From contig JAFFSR010000362.1 in the NCBI GenBank assembly GCA_017163975.1, positions 2,539,501-2,603,500 of the forward strand: 64,000 bases of DNA. The letters run 5' to 3'. This DNA is from Anastatus disparis. Taxonomy: Eukaryota; Arthropoda; Insecta; Hymenoptera; Eupelmidae. Below are positions 34,620 to 46,419 of the stretch, in pieces (position 1 is the first letter of the stretch; every line of letters begins with the position of its first letter). Below the pieces are notes generated by a model. That model did not search any database. It was not told the DNA's origin and was given only the letters and a program-made list of their open reading frames with translations. The translations under genes and the position numbers were made by a program.

Positions 34620-36147
34620 ACTAATTATATAAGAGACAATAAAAAATTGCTAATCTTATTACCAAAATATTAGACACAGTTAAAAAAATGCGGAGAACCG
34701 GAGAAACGAAAAAAAAGTGGTTTCACATTAATATAATATAGAATAGGTTTTTCAATCATTATGTTCAATAAAAATTTTAGAATGATATTACAAATTATTA
34801 TTTCTTTTGAATAATTCTCTTTCCTCAAGATCACACACGCCGGCACTTCGTTTTACTTTAATAAAATAAAGCTAAATTAATTTAAAGAAAAATCATGGCA
34901 CTAATTTTTTTATAACACAAAACAAAAATCTTTTTCTATCTTAAAACAAAGGGCTCTACTCTATACGTTTAACAACATGTCTGGCTAACCCTTCGTTTCC
35001 GTTTCGTGCTTTCAATTGTTAATAACTTTCAAATTACATATCTTCTTAAAATAATATAAATTTCTATTCACAATTACTCGCATCGGCTCTTATAATAATT
35101 TTTTTTAACAGTTTATTCTTCATATTTTTTTCACATTTTACATTAGTTTTATACCGACGCAAAGAAAACTCGTCACTTCAACTCTCATACTGTCTCACTC
35201 TCTCATATTATATAGTATATTCGTTCTGTCTCTTTCTTTCGTACTATGGCGCTCGCACGCATTACAATAAATATTTTATATTATTTTCACGCATAAATTG
35301 TTACGGATAGAATTTAGATAAAAAAAACAATCATTACAAATCAGTCTTTATAATAAAATCTTCATTTTTCCTTCTCTATTCTCTCTTTAATTTATTCTTT
35401 TTGTGCATATTACGCCATTAAGATATTTCTTCTTTTACCTCCTTTGTCGTTGCTATGGCACATCGGAGAGAGAAAAAAAATGACTTTAGCTAAACCAGTA
35501 TTCTCGCGGCTCTCATCTTATGAAAAATAAAAATGTAACACATAGGCATGTTAATAATTAAAATAATAAGAAAAAAAATATCAGTCTCTGTCGGGTGAAA
35601 GGAAATTTTGTTTTAATAGATAAAAAAAATTGAGTTCTCATAAAAGAGGTGTTATTGAAGCGAGGCCGAAAAAACAGCGTCGCAAAACAAATACAAAATT
35701 TGTTTTTAAGCATGTTTCACGTAAAAAAGTTATTTTTTAATTCATCGTTTGAATTCATTGTCATATATTAAGGTCAAGAATTTAAACATAAGAGCCGTTC
35801 TTCAATGATATTACACGTTACACGTAACTCGTTAAACGTTTTAAAATTTTTCTGTCCAATGTCAACTGAATTCAATATCCAAACGATACTTAAGTTCGAA
35901 ATTATACGTGATCCTTACGGTCACCTATAAAGTTGAGTTTAATTTTCGACTTTTATGAATTGTGCCTTACAATTTACATACGATTCAGGACATTCTTTAC
36001 TTTTTTCCCTAGGTGAAAAATATACTATTTAAAGTGAAATATTCCCGGAAAAGAAGCTTAAGTTTTCTATTTTTTTTTTAATGTTCCTGATTCTATTCCA
36101 TTATTTTATATTAATTATTCACTGATTTTCAGTATAAAGTAAATCTA
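34620..36147. other. AT-rich sequence, no gene seen
   Basis: No frame of note on either strand and no clear repeat structure. Short CpG-containing patches occur at 34980 and 35240. Confidence 0.5.
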
Positions 36148-36815
36148 ACAAGGAGAGTGTTTCACCTTTGGGTCACTGTTTTTGCTCAAATTTTGAGAAT
36201 GTTTTCCGGGTGCAGAAATATGAAGAAAGCCAAAATTTTAGAGGCCAACGCCTAATATTTTCCTAGTTACAGGCCATTGAAGAAAATCACTAAAAAAGTC
36301 ACTAGATTTTCAAAAGCTTATGGTATCTCAGCATTGTTAGCTAGAAGCTTATACCTTTTTTTAAATGAAAGCTGAGCTGAAATCCTTTCGAAATCGTAGT
36401 CATAGCATATCAAAATATTATTTTTTCCCAAAGTTATAGCGTGATAAATATTAGACCTAATTTCAGCTTTTGTTATTAATTAATGTTTTAAAGAGGAAAA
36501 ATCAGGTCCGATCTTTATTACGTTCTAACTTTAGAAAGAAATGATATTTTGAGATGCTATAGGTGCTATTTTGAAAGGATTTAAACTTAGCTTTCATTTT
36601 AAAAAAGGTATAAGCTTCTAGCTAACAATGCTAAGATACCATAAGCTTTTGAAAATCTAGTGACTTTTTGAGTGATTTTCTTCAATGGCCTGTAACTAGG
36701 AAAATATTGAGCGTTAACCTCTAAAATTTTGGCTTTCTTTATATTTCTGCATCCGGAAAACATTCTCAAAATTTGAGCAAAAACGGTGACCCGAAGGTGA
36801 AACACTCTCCTTGTA
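36148..36815. mobile_element. Foldback F2 (ACAAGGAGAGTG family)
   Basis: A 668-bp inverted repeat: ACAAGGAGAGTGTTTCACC at the left and its complement at the right, pairing through about 260 bp per arm (for example AAGCTTATACCTTTTTTTAA against TTAAAAAAGGTATAAGCTT) to a short centre near 36480. No coding capacity; the 99-codon minus frame at 36598-36898 is arm sequence. F3 (60238-60887) has the same ends and nearly the same length but a different interior. It ends 9 bp before P2 copy 2. Confidence 0.88.
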
Positions 36816-36824
36816 AGTTTGAAA

Positions 36825-38320
36825 GAGTACCCCCCGTTAAGATAGGTAAACTGCCCTCCCTCATATATTTCAAAACTGATATTTTTTCTTGTTTTCATAG
36901 TAATTAAGATTAGGTTTTGTTATATTTATAGTTTCCTAACACATACCCTAACCTCAACATAACCTAAAAATCACTTTTTTTATAAAATTTTTTTTTATCT
37001 GGAAGGATAAATGATATTAATCCCGCGAAAATCATATGACTAGGACTTAGCACTCTCTTTTACTGTGATTTTTTGCGAGTCCTAGAAAGCAGTTTTTCTA
37101 ACCTAAAAATAACATTTAAATCATAAAATCTCCGTAACTTTGTTCTGGGAGGGGCTACAAGTAATTTTCTGGGCTTGAAATTTGTATTTTTACAAAACAA
37201 ATACAATTTATAATAACCAAAAATTCGATTCTGGCATGGCGCCATGACGAAAAACTCGAAAAACCATTTTTTCATAGGTTTTCTGTCGGTTATTGGTCTC
37301 TAGCAACTCACAAATCATTTTTAGAGAAAAAAACATAGCTTCATTGGATTCTACGTGAAAAAATACATTGAAAATGTGCATGATTACTTTAGGAATACTT
37401 GGATGCTGTTACAAAACAATTAAAAAAATAAAATAATTCTGAAATTATTACATATCTACTTTGCATCGTTGCTGCATTTTATGTTTTTATGACCTTGGTC
37501 ATCTCTTCAGAGTCTCAAAGCTACTATTCAATGTATTCATAGGCAAATGACGTCCACTGTACGCAAAAAACAGAGACAAATACTAGACAGATAACTATAA
37601 CTCCTATATATACACACATATATATATATATATATGTGGAATAACTTGCTATCCCTCGTATATACATAAGGAATGGCGAGTTGTTCTTAGGGAACGCAAA
37701 TTATTTTTCTTATACATAGATAAAAAACCAATGTTTATCTATTCCTGTGACTATTCTTTTTAGTGTTCTTTTTTAGCTTGTAAGAGACCTAACATGTTTT
37801 CTGTCCTCCATAAATCACGAACTCGATAGATTTGAACAATTAAATGATTCCAATTGAGTTCTAAATTAAAAAATTAAAAGATCATCATCTCTTTAGAGTC
37901 ATAAAGCTACTATTCGATGTATTTACAGCCAAATTACGCCTATTGCACGCTAAAATAAGATTTTTAAACATAACTGAAGTAACGGTCGTATCATCTGTCT
38001 TTTTGTATTACAGTAGACTCTGGATACAAGAGAATCAACGGGCCTTCAGAAGAGGAATTTTCTTGAAAATTCTCTCATACAAAGAGTCCCCAACACGCTC
38101 GAGTCAAAAGTGATACCCACACCTACTGTTTTGTTGTGTGAGTTGTATCCAACATGCGTGTATATTCTGTCTCTCTCACTTTCATAGTGGTGGGATAACG
38201 CAAATACTTAGGCTCACGCCCATATTTAGGAGAAAGAGCTCGAAATCTCTTATATCGCAATCTCTTGTATCGAGAGATCACTGAATCATTAGAGAGACAA
38301 AGACGGAATAAGGTTTTAGT

Positions 38321-38378
<58 letters not shown>

Positions 38379-38421
38379 CAAAGAATAGTGAGCTATTGCT
38401 AGGAACTCTAGGAGCTATTGC

Positions 38422-38507
<86 letters not shown>

Positions 38508-39394
38508 GAAGAATAGTGAGCTGTTGCTAGAAACAACGCGCTTGATTCTCATATATGTAGAAGCAATGTATTTCTTATATCGGTTGCTACTCTATTTTTT
38601 GCGTATAATGGCCTGAAGACAAATCATAATTGTGGCAGTTCTAACAAAGAATATAAATGCTTACATAGAAGTGTACTTTCAGGCTCGAATTTATAGACCC
38701 AACACGATTGTTACTAAAACCTTATTCCGTCTTTGTCTCTCTAATGATTCAGTGATCTCTCGATACAAGAGATTGCGATATAAGAGATTTCGAGCTCTTT
38801 CTTCTAAATATGGGCGTGAGCCTAAGTATTTGCGTTATCCCGCCACTATGAAAGTGAGAGAGACAGAATATACACGCATCTTGGATACAACTCACACAAC
38901 AAAATAGTAGGTGTGGGTATCACTCTTGACTCAAGCGTGTTAGGGACTTTTTGTATGAAAGAATTTTCAAGAAAATTTCTCTCCTGAAGGCCCGTTGATT
39001 ATTTTGTATCCAGAGTCTACTGTAATACAAAAAGACAGATGATACGACCGTTACTTCAGTTATGTTTAAAAATCTTATTTTAGCGTGCAATAGGCGTAAT
39101 TTAGCTGTAAATACATCGAATAGTAGCTTTATGACTCTAAAGAGATGATGATCTTTTAATTTTTGAATTTGGAACCTAATTAGAATCATTTAATTGTTCA
39201 AATCTACCGAGTTCGTGATTTATGGAGGACAGAAAACATGTTAGGTCTCTTACAAGCTAAAAAAGAACACTAAAAAGAATAGTTACAGGAATAGATGAAC
39301 ATTGGTTTTTTATCTATGTATAAGAAAAATAATTTGCGTTTCCTAAGAACAACTCACTATTCCTTATGTATATACGAGGGATAGCAAGTTATTC

Positions 39395-39470
<76 letters not shown>

Positions 39471-40253
39471 ATATAGGAGTTAACGTTATCTGTCTAGTAT
39501 TTGTCTCTGTTTTTCGGGTGTAGTGGACATAATTTGCCTATGGATACATTGAATAGTAGCTTTGAGACTCTAAAGAGATGACCAAGGTCATAAAAACATA
39601 AAATGCAGTAACGACGCAAGTAGCTATGTAATAATTTTAGAATTATTTTATTTTTTTAATTGTTTTGTAACAGCATCCAAGTATTCCTAAAGTTATTATG
39701 CATATTTTTAATGTTTTTTTACGTAGAATCCAATGAAGCTTTTTTTTCTCTTTAAAAATGATTTGTGAGTTGCTAGACACCAATAACCGACAGAAAACCT
39801 ATGAAAAAATGGTTTTCCGAGTTTTTCGCCATGGCGCCATGCCAGAATCGAATTTTTGGTCATCATAAACCTTATTTGTTTTTTAAAAATAAAAATTTTA
39901 AGCCCAGAAAATTACTTGTAGCCCCTCCCAGAACAAAGTTACGGAGATTTTATGATTTAAATGTTATTTTTAGGTTAGAAAAACTGCTTTCTAGGACTCG
40001 CAAAAAATCACAGTTGAAGAGAGTGCTAAGACCTAGTCGTATGTTTTTTGCGGGATTAATATCATTCATCCTTCCAGATAAAAAAAAAATTTTATAAAAA
40101 AAGTGATTTTTAGGTTATGTTGAGGTTAGGGTATGTGTTAGGAAACTATAAATATAACAAAACCTAATCTTAATTACTATAAAAACAAGAAAAAATATTA
40201 GTTTTAAAATATATGAGGGAGGGCATTTTACCTATCTTAACGGGGGGTACTCT
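36825..40253. mobile_element. P2 palindromic element, copy 2
   Basis: A 3.4-kb inverted repeat, nearly the same as 11961-15582 throughout, with the same ends (AGAGTACCCCCCGTTAAG) and the same central single-copy part (about 38500-38700). It lacks the 241-bp hAT-like MITE and has different (AT)n lengths, for example 38325-38377, 38427-38506 and 39398-39462. Mirrored frames of 91 and 98 codons correspond to those in copy 1. Flanks (GTTTGAA left, TTATTTA right) show no evident target-site duplication. Confidence 0.9.
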
Positions 40254-40841
40254 TTATTTATTATTGTGGTTTTTGCTATTTTTATTTCAAATATTAAACT
40301 ACATATATTTGCTCTCTATTGAAAACCGATGAAGTTAATTATATACATGTGATCGAACAGAACTACATGAAGAATGAACATATACTTCCATATACACTGC
40401 CGTTCAATTGCTTTTGCTCACCCTAGAGTAAAATTTATTAAAATAAAAAGTTTAATATCTCCAGAACTAATGATCGCATTTCAAAATCTAAACAGCGTTT
40501 AAAAGACTGGTCAAAAATCTTTGAAATAGAGTAAGTCCAATATGAAAAAAGTCATTTTCTAATCACTTATAGCAATGTGAAAGAAAATTTGTTTTATTAA
40601 TTTTTTTTGCCCACATAATAGTGAATGCCATTTTTATAGAAATTATGATATCGAAGAAATACCATATGGGTTTTAAAACTCTAATAGTCCTCTTTGAAAT
40701 CAGCTAAGTAAAATGTTTCTATGACTTTTTTAACCACAGATTTTTCGAAGACAATACTTATTTTTTCAATCATGATTATCTCATAAACTAAGAAAGATAG
40801 AAAATTTTATATCAAAGAAAAAATGTTTCATTTTTTGTCTA

Positions 40842-40891
<50 letters not shown>
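40842..40891. repeat. (AT)n microsatellite next to the gypsy 5' LTR
   Basis: About 24 AT units ending directly at the LTR. The gypsy element seems to have inserted at or in an AT tract; the matching tract on the far side is 54392-54578. Confidence 0.9.
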
Positions 40892-40897
<6 letters not shown>

Positions 40898-41119
40898 AAT
40901 ATGAGTCGAATGATAGAAGCGTCTAAGAAGAAAAGTTGAAGATCATGTTTATGTATATATATATATATATATGATGTTCATGTAAATAAGTTAGTCTGTT
41001 TTTATGATCAGATGATTTGAGTTTGTTCTAACCAATAAAGAACACTATTATTTTGTAAAAGTGTATTAAGTTATTGTGTTAAAGTATTTTTAAGTTTAAT
41101 TAATAATTTAGACGTAACA
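40892..41119 (+). repeat. Gypsy 5' LTR, 228 bp
   Basis: Starts TGTTGTAATATG and ends GACGTAACA (the TG...CA rule). It contains an internal AT run and a polyadenylation signal AATAAA at 41034-41039. Matches 46216-46419. Confidence 0.93.
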
Positions 41120-41122
41120 ATT

Positions 41123-41140
41123 TGGGGGTTCGTCCGGGAT
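41123..41140 (+). promoter_or_regulatory. Primer-binding site, tRNA-Pro type
   Basis: TGGGGGTTCGTCCGGGAT begins 3 bp after the LTR. It differs at one position from the well-known tRNA-Pro primer site TGGGGGCTCGTCCGGGAT of murine gammaretroviruses. Priming of minus-strand DNA by tRNA-Pro is inferred. Confidence 0.85.
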
Positions 41141-41214
41141 ATCAAATAAAAAAATTATCTACGCGATAGAAATTATTTTTATTTGGAAGTGTCACGGAAG
41201 TCATCAATAAAACA

Positions 41215-42321
41215 ATGATGAAGGAATTCCAATCAACTAAAGAAGCTTTTGATGTGGAACGGCGTCAATTTAGATCCGAATTTGATAAAGAACAACAAAA
41301 GTGCCATAACCTTGAACTAGAATTACAAGAACAAAAGGACGAATTTCGACGCTGTAATCATAATCTTATTGAAGAAAGGCGTTTACGTGAGCATCGTGAT
41401 GCAGAAATTATAGAACTTAAAAATAATCTACAAAAACTGCAAGAACAATTTGCAAAGATAAGTCGTCAATATGAATTAATAAATGCATGTAATACACAAA
41501 CAACACAAACAAATCAGATACAAGATTCATTATCAACTACAACACAAAATATTCAAAACATTGGGGTTAGAAATAATGTATTAGATCAAATTTCTCCATC
41601 TTTATTAAATGAAACTAATAATATTGGAAAAAGGTTAGGATACCGACTCCAACCTGATTATTTTGACGGAACGTGTTCATTAAGAGAATACTTAATACAA
41701 TTTAATTTCATAGCTCAGGCTCAAAATTGGAATGATCAAGATAAATGTATTGCTTTAACTTCAAGTTTGAGAGGAAAAGCAAGAACTATCTTCTATAATA
41801 TTCAAGATCCTTTAAAAACTACTTTTCAAGATCTTAAAAATCAATTGGAATTAAGATTTGGAGAACATTTTTCGTCACAAACTTATTATAGTCAATTTAC
41901 GAATAGAACACAAAAATTTGGAGAAGATTTTCCTACTCTCGGAGGAGATTTAGAAAGATTATTCAGACTTGCATATCCTGAATGTACTAATCCTGAAGTA
42001 CAAGATAAAATTGCAGGATCACAATTTATTTTAGCTATTTTCAGTAATCAAATTCGCCAAACGCTTCAAGTAGAAGGAATAACATCGCTCAAGAAAGCTG
42101 TACTTAGAGCTATTCAACTTAACGATATTTTTGAAAATAATCGTCAAAAACATTTTAATCAATCTTCAAATCATGAATCAAGACCAACTTTCATTATTAA
42201 GAAGAATGATTATTAAAAAGGAGATTTTCAAAGGAAAAATTTTAATGAATGTTGGAATTGCGGTTCAAAAGAACATTTTAGATCTGCTTGTCCTAAACAA
42301 ATTAAAAAACAGGGAAACTAG
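41215..42321 (+). pseudogene. gag: Gypsy gag with one in-frame stop
   Basis: The start is the first ATG after the leader. The first 333 codons run to a TAA at 42214-42216, and the same frame then continues to a TAG at 42319-42321. Residues 1-85 are strongly charged and coiled-coil-like. Residues about 140-320 form a retrotransposon-gag/capsid-type domain (YFDGT, then LRGKAR, then 'LKNQLELRFGE'). A CCHC zinc knuckle (CWNCGSKEHFRSAC, 42250-42291) lies after the internal stop, so nucleic-acid binding would be lost in the truncated product. Gag normally assembles the particle and packages RNA. The internal TAA looks like a point mutation because frame and composition are uninterrupted. Confidence 0.9.
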
Positions 42322-45300
42322 GTTTTGTTGAACTTGTTGGGGCAGGTTCAACAGATAGGTTCAAAGCCCCGAACACATGTTCTCGTCTTGTAGCTAGGAT
42401 TAATGGTAATTCTGATAGTTTTTATTTTTTAGGAAAACTTGACAATAATAATTGTAATTTCAAGATAGATTCAGGTTCTGATGTATCTATTGTTAATTCT
42501 AAATTGATAGGATCTAATTTTAATCAAATTCCTGTACATAATATCTTTCTTAAATATCCAACTGGAGAACAAGTTCCAATTGAATGTAAAGTTATAGTTT
42601 CACTCAAATTAGGAAAAATTTCAATGACATTACCTATGTTTGTAGCAAATATAGATGATGATTGTATTCTTGGAGATGATTTTCTAAAAGAATCTAATAT
42701 TTCATGTAAAATCCATGAAACTATTAGAAATCTACTTGATTTGCCTGTAATTCACAAATCATGTGGAAAAATTGTTACTTCATTTCAAGATATTCCTATG
42801 AATTTACAAGAAATTTTTGAGAAAAATTCAACTGAAATAAATGATTCTCAAAAAGACGATTTCACTAATTCCCTTATTGAATTTAAAGATCTGTTCCAAG
42901 ATGATAATATTACTGGAGGTTGTGATATTGTTGAACACAAAATCAACCTTTCTAATCCTCAACCAATTAAACAACCAATTAGAAGAGTTCCTTTCTCTCA
43001 ACAAGAAGAAGTTGATAAAATTACTCAAGATATGAAATCACTAGGAGTGATTGAAGAATCTTCGAGTTCTTGGTGTTCACCTGTAGTTTTAAAACGTAAG
43101 AAAGATGGTTCTTTTAGATTTTGTGTAGATTATCGTAGATTAAATGCAGTAACTATAAAAGATTCTTATCCATTACCTAGAATAGATCAAACTTTAGATA
43201 GTTTAGCTGGAAATTCTTGGTTTTCTACGATTGATTTAAAAAGTGGTTATTGGCAAGTAAAAATTAGAGATTCAGATAAAGAAAAGACTGCATTTTCAAT
43301 TGGTCAAGGTTTGTGGCAATTTACAGTTATGCCTTTTGGACTTTGCAATGCACCAGCAACTTTTAAACGTTAAATGGAGAATATTTTACGAGATTTAATT
43401 GGCACAATTTGTTTAGTTTATTTAGATGATGTTATTATTATGGGAAAAACATTTATCGAATTATTAAACAATTTGAAGATGGTACTTAATAGAATTCGTA
43501 AAGCTGGCTTAATTCTGAATAAAAAGAAATGTATTTTCTTTCAAAGAAAAATAGAATTTCTTGGACACATTATATCTGAACAAGGCATTGAAACAGATCC
43601 AAAGAAAACTTCTGTAGTAACAGATTGGCCTATTCCACGAACGAAAAAGAATATTAGGAGTTTTCTAGGTTTTTGCTCATATTACCGTCGTTATGTAAAA
43701 GGATTTTCTTCAATTGCAAAACCTCTTTATAAACTAACAGAAAATGATACAAAATTTGAATGGTCAGATGTATGTCAAAAGGCTTTTGATGAATTAAAAA
43801 ACATCCTTACATCTCCTCCTATTCTAGCTTTTCCATCACCCACAGATCAATTTATTTTAGATACTGATGCATCAGATCATGGTATAGGTGCTGTACTATC
43901 ACAAGTACAAAATCAAAAAGAAAGAGTTATAGGTTATTATAGTAGGATCTTAAACAAAGCAGGAAGAAATTATTGTGTTACTCGCCGTGAACTTTTAGCT
44001 GTAATTGAATCGATTAAACATTTTAATCATTATTTATTAGGTCCAAAATTTATTATCAGAACAGATCATTCTGCTTTAAGTTGGTTACTTTCATTTAAAG
44101 AACTTGATGGTCAATTAGCTAGATGGATTGAAAGAATAGGTAAATATAATTATGAGATTATACATAGAAAAGGAAATTCTCACAAAAATGCTGATAGTTT
44201 ATCTCGTCGTCCGTGTGAAAATTCTTCTTGTAAATATTGTCTTAAAATAGAAGACAAATACAATGAAAATAAAGATATTGTTAAAAATAAAGTCGGTCGA
44301 ATCATTTTTACAGAAAAATCAAGTGAAGATTGGTTAAAAGATCAGTTAGAAGATGAAACTATCAGTTTTATTTTGAAAAAAAAGAAAGAAGGAATTAAAC
44401 CTACTTATCAAGAAATTTCTTGTAAAGACTCTAAATTAAAAACTTATTGTTCACAATGGGACTCTTTAATGATTAAAGATAATGTTCTTTGTCGAAAATG
44501 GTTATCTCCAAATTTAAAATCAACTACTTTACAAATTGTGGTACCACAAAATAAAATCACTGAAATTTTCAAAGAAGCACATGATTCACCAACAGGAGGT
44601 CATTTTGGAGTAAATAAAACATTGGATAAAATACGCAAAAGGTTTTATTGGGCAACTTGTAAAAATGACATAGAAAATTGGTGTAAATCTTGTATGATTT
44701 GTATTGCTCGGAAAGGTCCTTCTGATAAAGGACATAATGAAATGCAAATTTTTAATTCAGGAGAACCTTTTGAAAGACTTCAAATGGATATTCTTGGACA
44801 ATTTTCTAAATCTTCATTAGGAAATAAATACCTTTTAGTAATTACAGATACATTCACTAAATGGATTAAAATTTTTCCAATTTCAAATATGAGAGCTCCT
44901 ACTATAGCAGAAATATTAGTTAGTCAGGTTATTTCTAGATATGGAGTTCCTTTAAGTATTCATACAGATCAAGGTAAAAATTTCGATTCGAAACTGATAA
45001 AAGAATTAGGTAATTTGTTAGGATTTCACAAGACGAGAACGACACCATTACATCCACAATCAAACGGTCAGGTTGAACGACAACACCAAAACATACTTAA
45101 TTACTTATCCAAGTACATCACACAAAATCAAAAAGATTGGGACCGATGGATTTCATTTTATTTATTAGCTTACAGGTCCTCTACACATTCTACAACTGGG
45201 GCAACTCCTGCTGAGATGCTTACTGGTACCAACTTACGACTTCCATTGGATTTAATAAGGGGCTGTCCACAAAAACCAAAAGAAGTCCAATTTAATTCCA

Positions 45301-45647
45301 ATTATGTTCAACAACTCAAACTTAAAATTGACGAAATCCATAACCAAGCACGACAACATTTATTAATAACATCAAATAAGACGAAAAATTACTATGATCA
45401 TAAGGCTCGACAAATTACTTTCTCTGAAGGTCAAAAAGTTTGGTTTTACAATCCACAAAGAAGAAAAGGAATATCACCAAAACTACAAAGTAACTGGGAA
45501 GGCCCTTATACTATACTCAAGAAAATCAATGACGTTGTGTTCTGTATACAAAAATCAAACAGACACAATGTTCTGCTCATGGTTCTTTTGAACTGTGGTT
45601 TTTCCCATGAGCGGGAAGGTGAATACCGGAACAGCAATATGAGATAA
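42306..45647 (+). pseudogene. pol: Gypsy pol with one in-frame stop
   Basis: One frame is open from 42306 to 45647 except for a TAA at 43371-43373 inside the RT domain, between the ATFKR and MENIL segments of a normally continuous motif. Domains in order: aspartic protease (DSGSD at 42468); RT with '[14 protein letters not shown]', '[12 protein letters not shown]' and the catalytic YLDD at 43419-43430; RNase H (LDTDASDHGIGAVLSQ); integrase with an HHCC zinc region (HDSPTGGHFG through CKSCMIC), then MDILG, HTDQG and 'HPQSNGQVERQHQ' supplying D, D and E; and a GPY/F module (WEGPYTILK). The last ~35 codons depart from the family, so a late frameshift is possible. The stop removes most of RT and everything after it. 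Confidence 0.94.
42312..42353 (+). promoter_or_regulatory. -1 ribosomal frameshift signal at the gag-pol overlap
   Basis: The slippery heptamer G GGA AAC (42312-42318) is in the correct phase relative to gag and directly precedes the gag stop TAG. After a 7-nt spacer, TGTTGAAC (42326-42333) pairs perfectly with GTTCAACA (42346-42353) across a 12-nt loop. Pol is in the -1 frame, open from 42306. This is the classic arrangement for producing Gag-Pol. Confidence 0.88.
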
Positions 45648-45649
45648 GG

Positions 45650-45998
45650 CCAGCGATGCCGAAAGTGGCAGAGTCAGAGAGGGAAATTCAAAAATGTATA
45701 AAAAAAAAGTATTAAAATAAATAGTTTTCAAAATTTGATAATTAATAAATAATTCTAAAAAACAAAGTTACTATAACAAAATAATTTTTTTTCAATTTTT
45801 TACATTTTTTTGAGTTTAACAAAATTTTGTTTAACTCAAAAAAATGTAAAAAATAGAAAAAAAATTATTTTGTTATAGTAACTTTGTTTTTTAGAATTAT
45901 TTATTAATTATCAAATTTTGAAAACTATTTATTTTAATACTTTTTTTTATACATTTTTGAATTTCCCTCTCTGACTCTGCCACTTTCGGCATCGCTGG
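45650..45998. mobile_element. 349-bp near-perfect hairpin MITE
   Basis: Ends CCAGCGATGCCGAAAGTG and complement. The arms pair almost completely to the centre (GTTTAACAAAATTTTGTTTAA near 45830). Flanked by the 6-bp direct repeat ATAAGG (45644-45649 and 45999-46004), the first copy of which contains the pol stop TAA. Superfamily unassigned; 6-bp duplications are uncommon. Confidence 0.93.
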
Positions 45999-46197
45999 AT
46001 AAGGTTCCACAGTAAAAAAATTATTCTTCCCACTCATATTCATTCTTGTATTGGACAAGAATCCTGGAATTGACTGGAACAAGAGTGTAAGATAAAATTA
46101 TTATTTATGCTTGGTGCATAAAATTCATGCTTGGTGCATGGTCATTTATTTATAAAGGTGAAGTGTTACTGGTCCTTTAATTGTCGGAACGACAATT

Positions 46198-46215
46198 TGA
46201 AAGAGAGGAGAGCAA
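46198..46215 (+). promoter_or_regulatory. Polypurine tract
   Basis: GAAAGAGAGGAGAGCAA immediately precedes the 3' LTR start at 46216; plus-strand DNA primer of LTR elements. Confidence 0.85.
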
Positions 46216-46419
46216 TGTTGTAATATGAGTCGAATGATAGAAGCTGCTAAGAAGAAAAGTTGAAGATCATGTTTATGTATATATATATATATATATGATG
46301 TTCATGTAAATAAGTTAGTCTGTTTTTATGATCAGATGATTTGAGTTCGTTCTAACCAATAAAGAACACTATTATTTTGTAAAAGTGTATTAAGTTATTG
46401 TGTTAAAGTATTTTTAAGT
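46216..46419 (+). repeat. Gypsy 3' LTR, lacking its last 24 bp
   Basis: Matches 40892-41095 with about three substitutions; the AATAAA signal is at 46358-46363. The terminal 24 bp present in the 5' LTR are absent; AT-rich sequence and then foldback G follow, and the missing end does not reappear beyond G at 54392. Confidence 0.9.

Larger units (their letters stand above)
40892..46419 (+). mobile_element. Ty3/gypsy LTR retrotransposon
   Basis: In order: 5' LTR, tRNA-Pro-type primer site, gag, -1 frameshift signal, pol (protease, reverse transcriptase, RNase H, integrase), polypurine tract and 3' LTR. Integrase follows RT/RNase H, as in Ty3/gypsy. No envelope frame follows pol. The LTRs differ at only about 3 of 204 aligned bases, so insertion was fairly recent, yet gag and pol each have one in-frame stop. 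A 349-bp MITE is inserted just at the pol stop codon, and the last 24 bp of the 3' LTR are missing. Confidence 0.95.

Noticed and set aside
45560..46100. Envelope gene after gypsy pol
   Set aside because: Only a hairpin MITE and short frames lie between pol and the polypurine tract; no signal peptide or transmembrane frame of adequate length.
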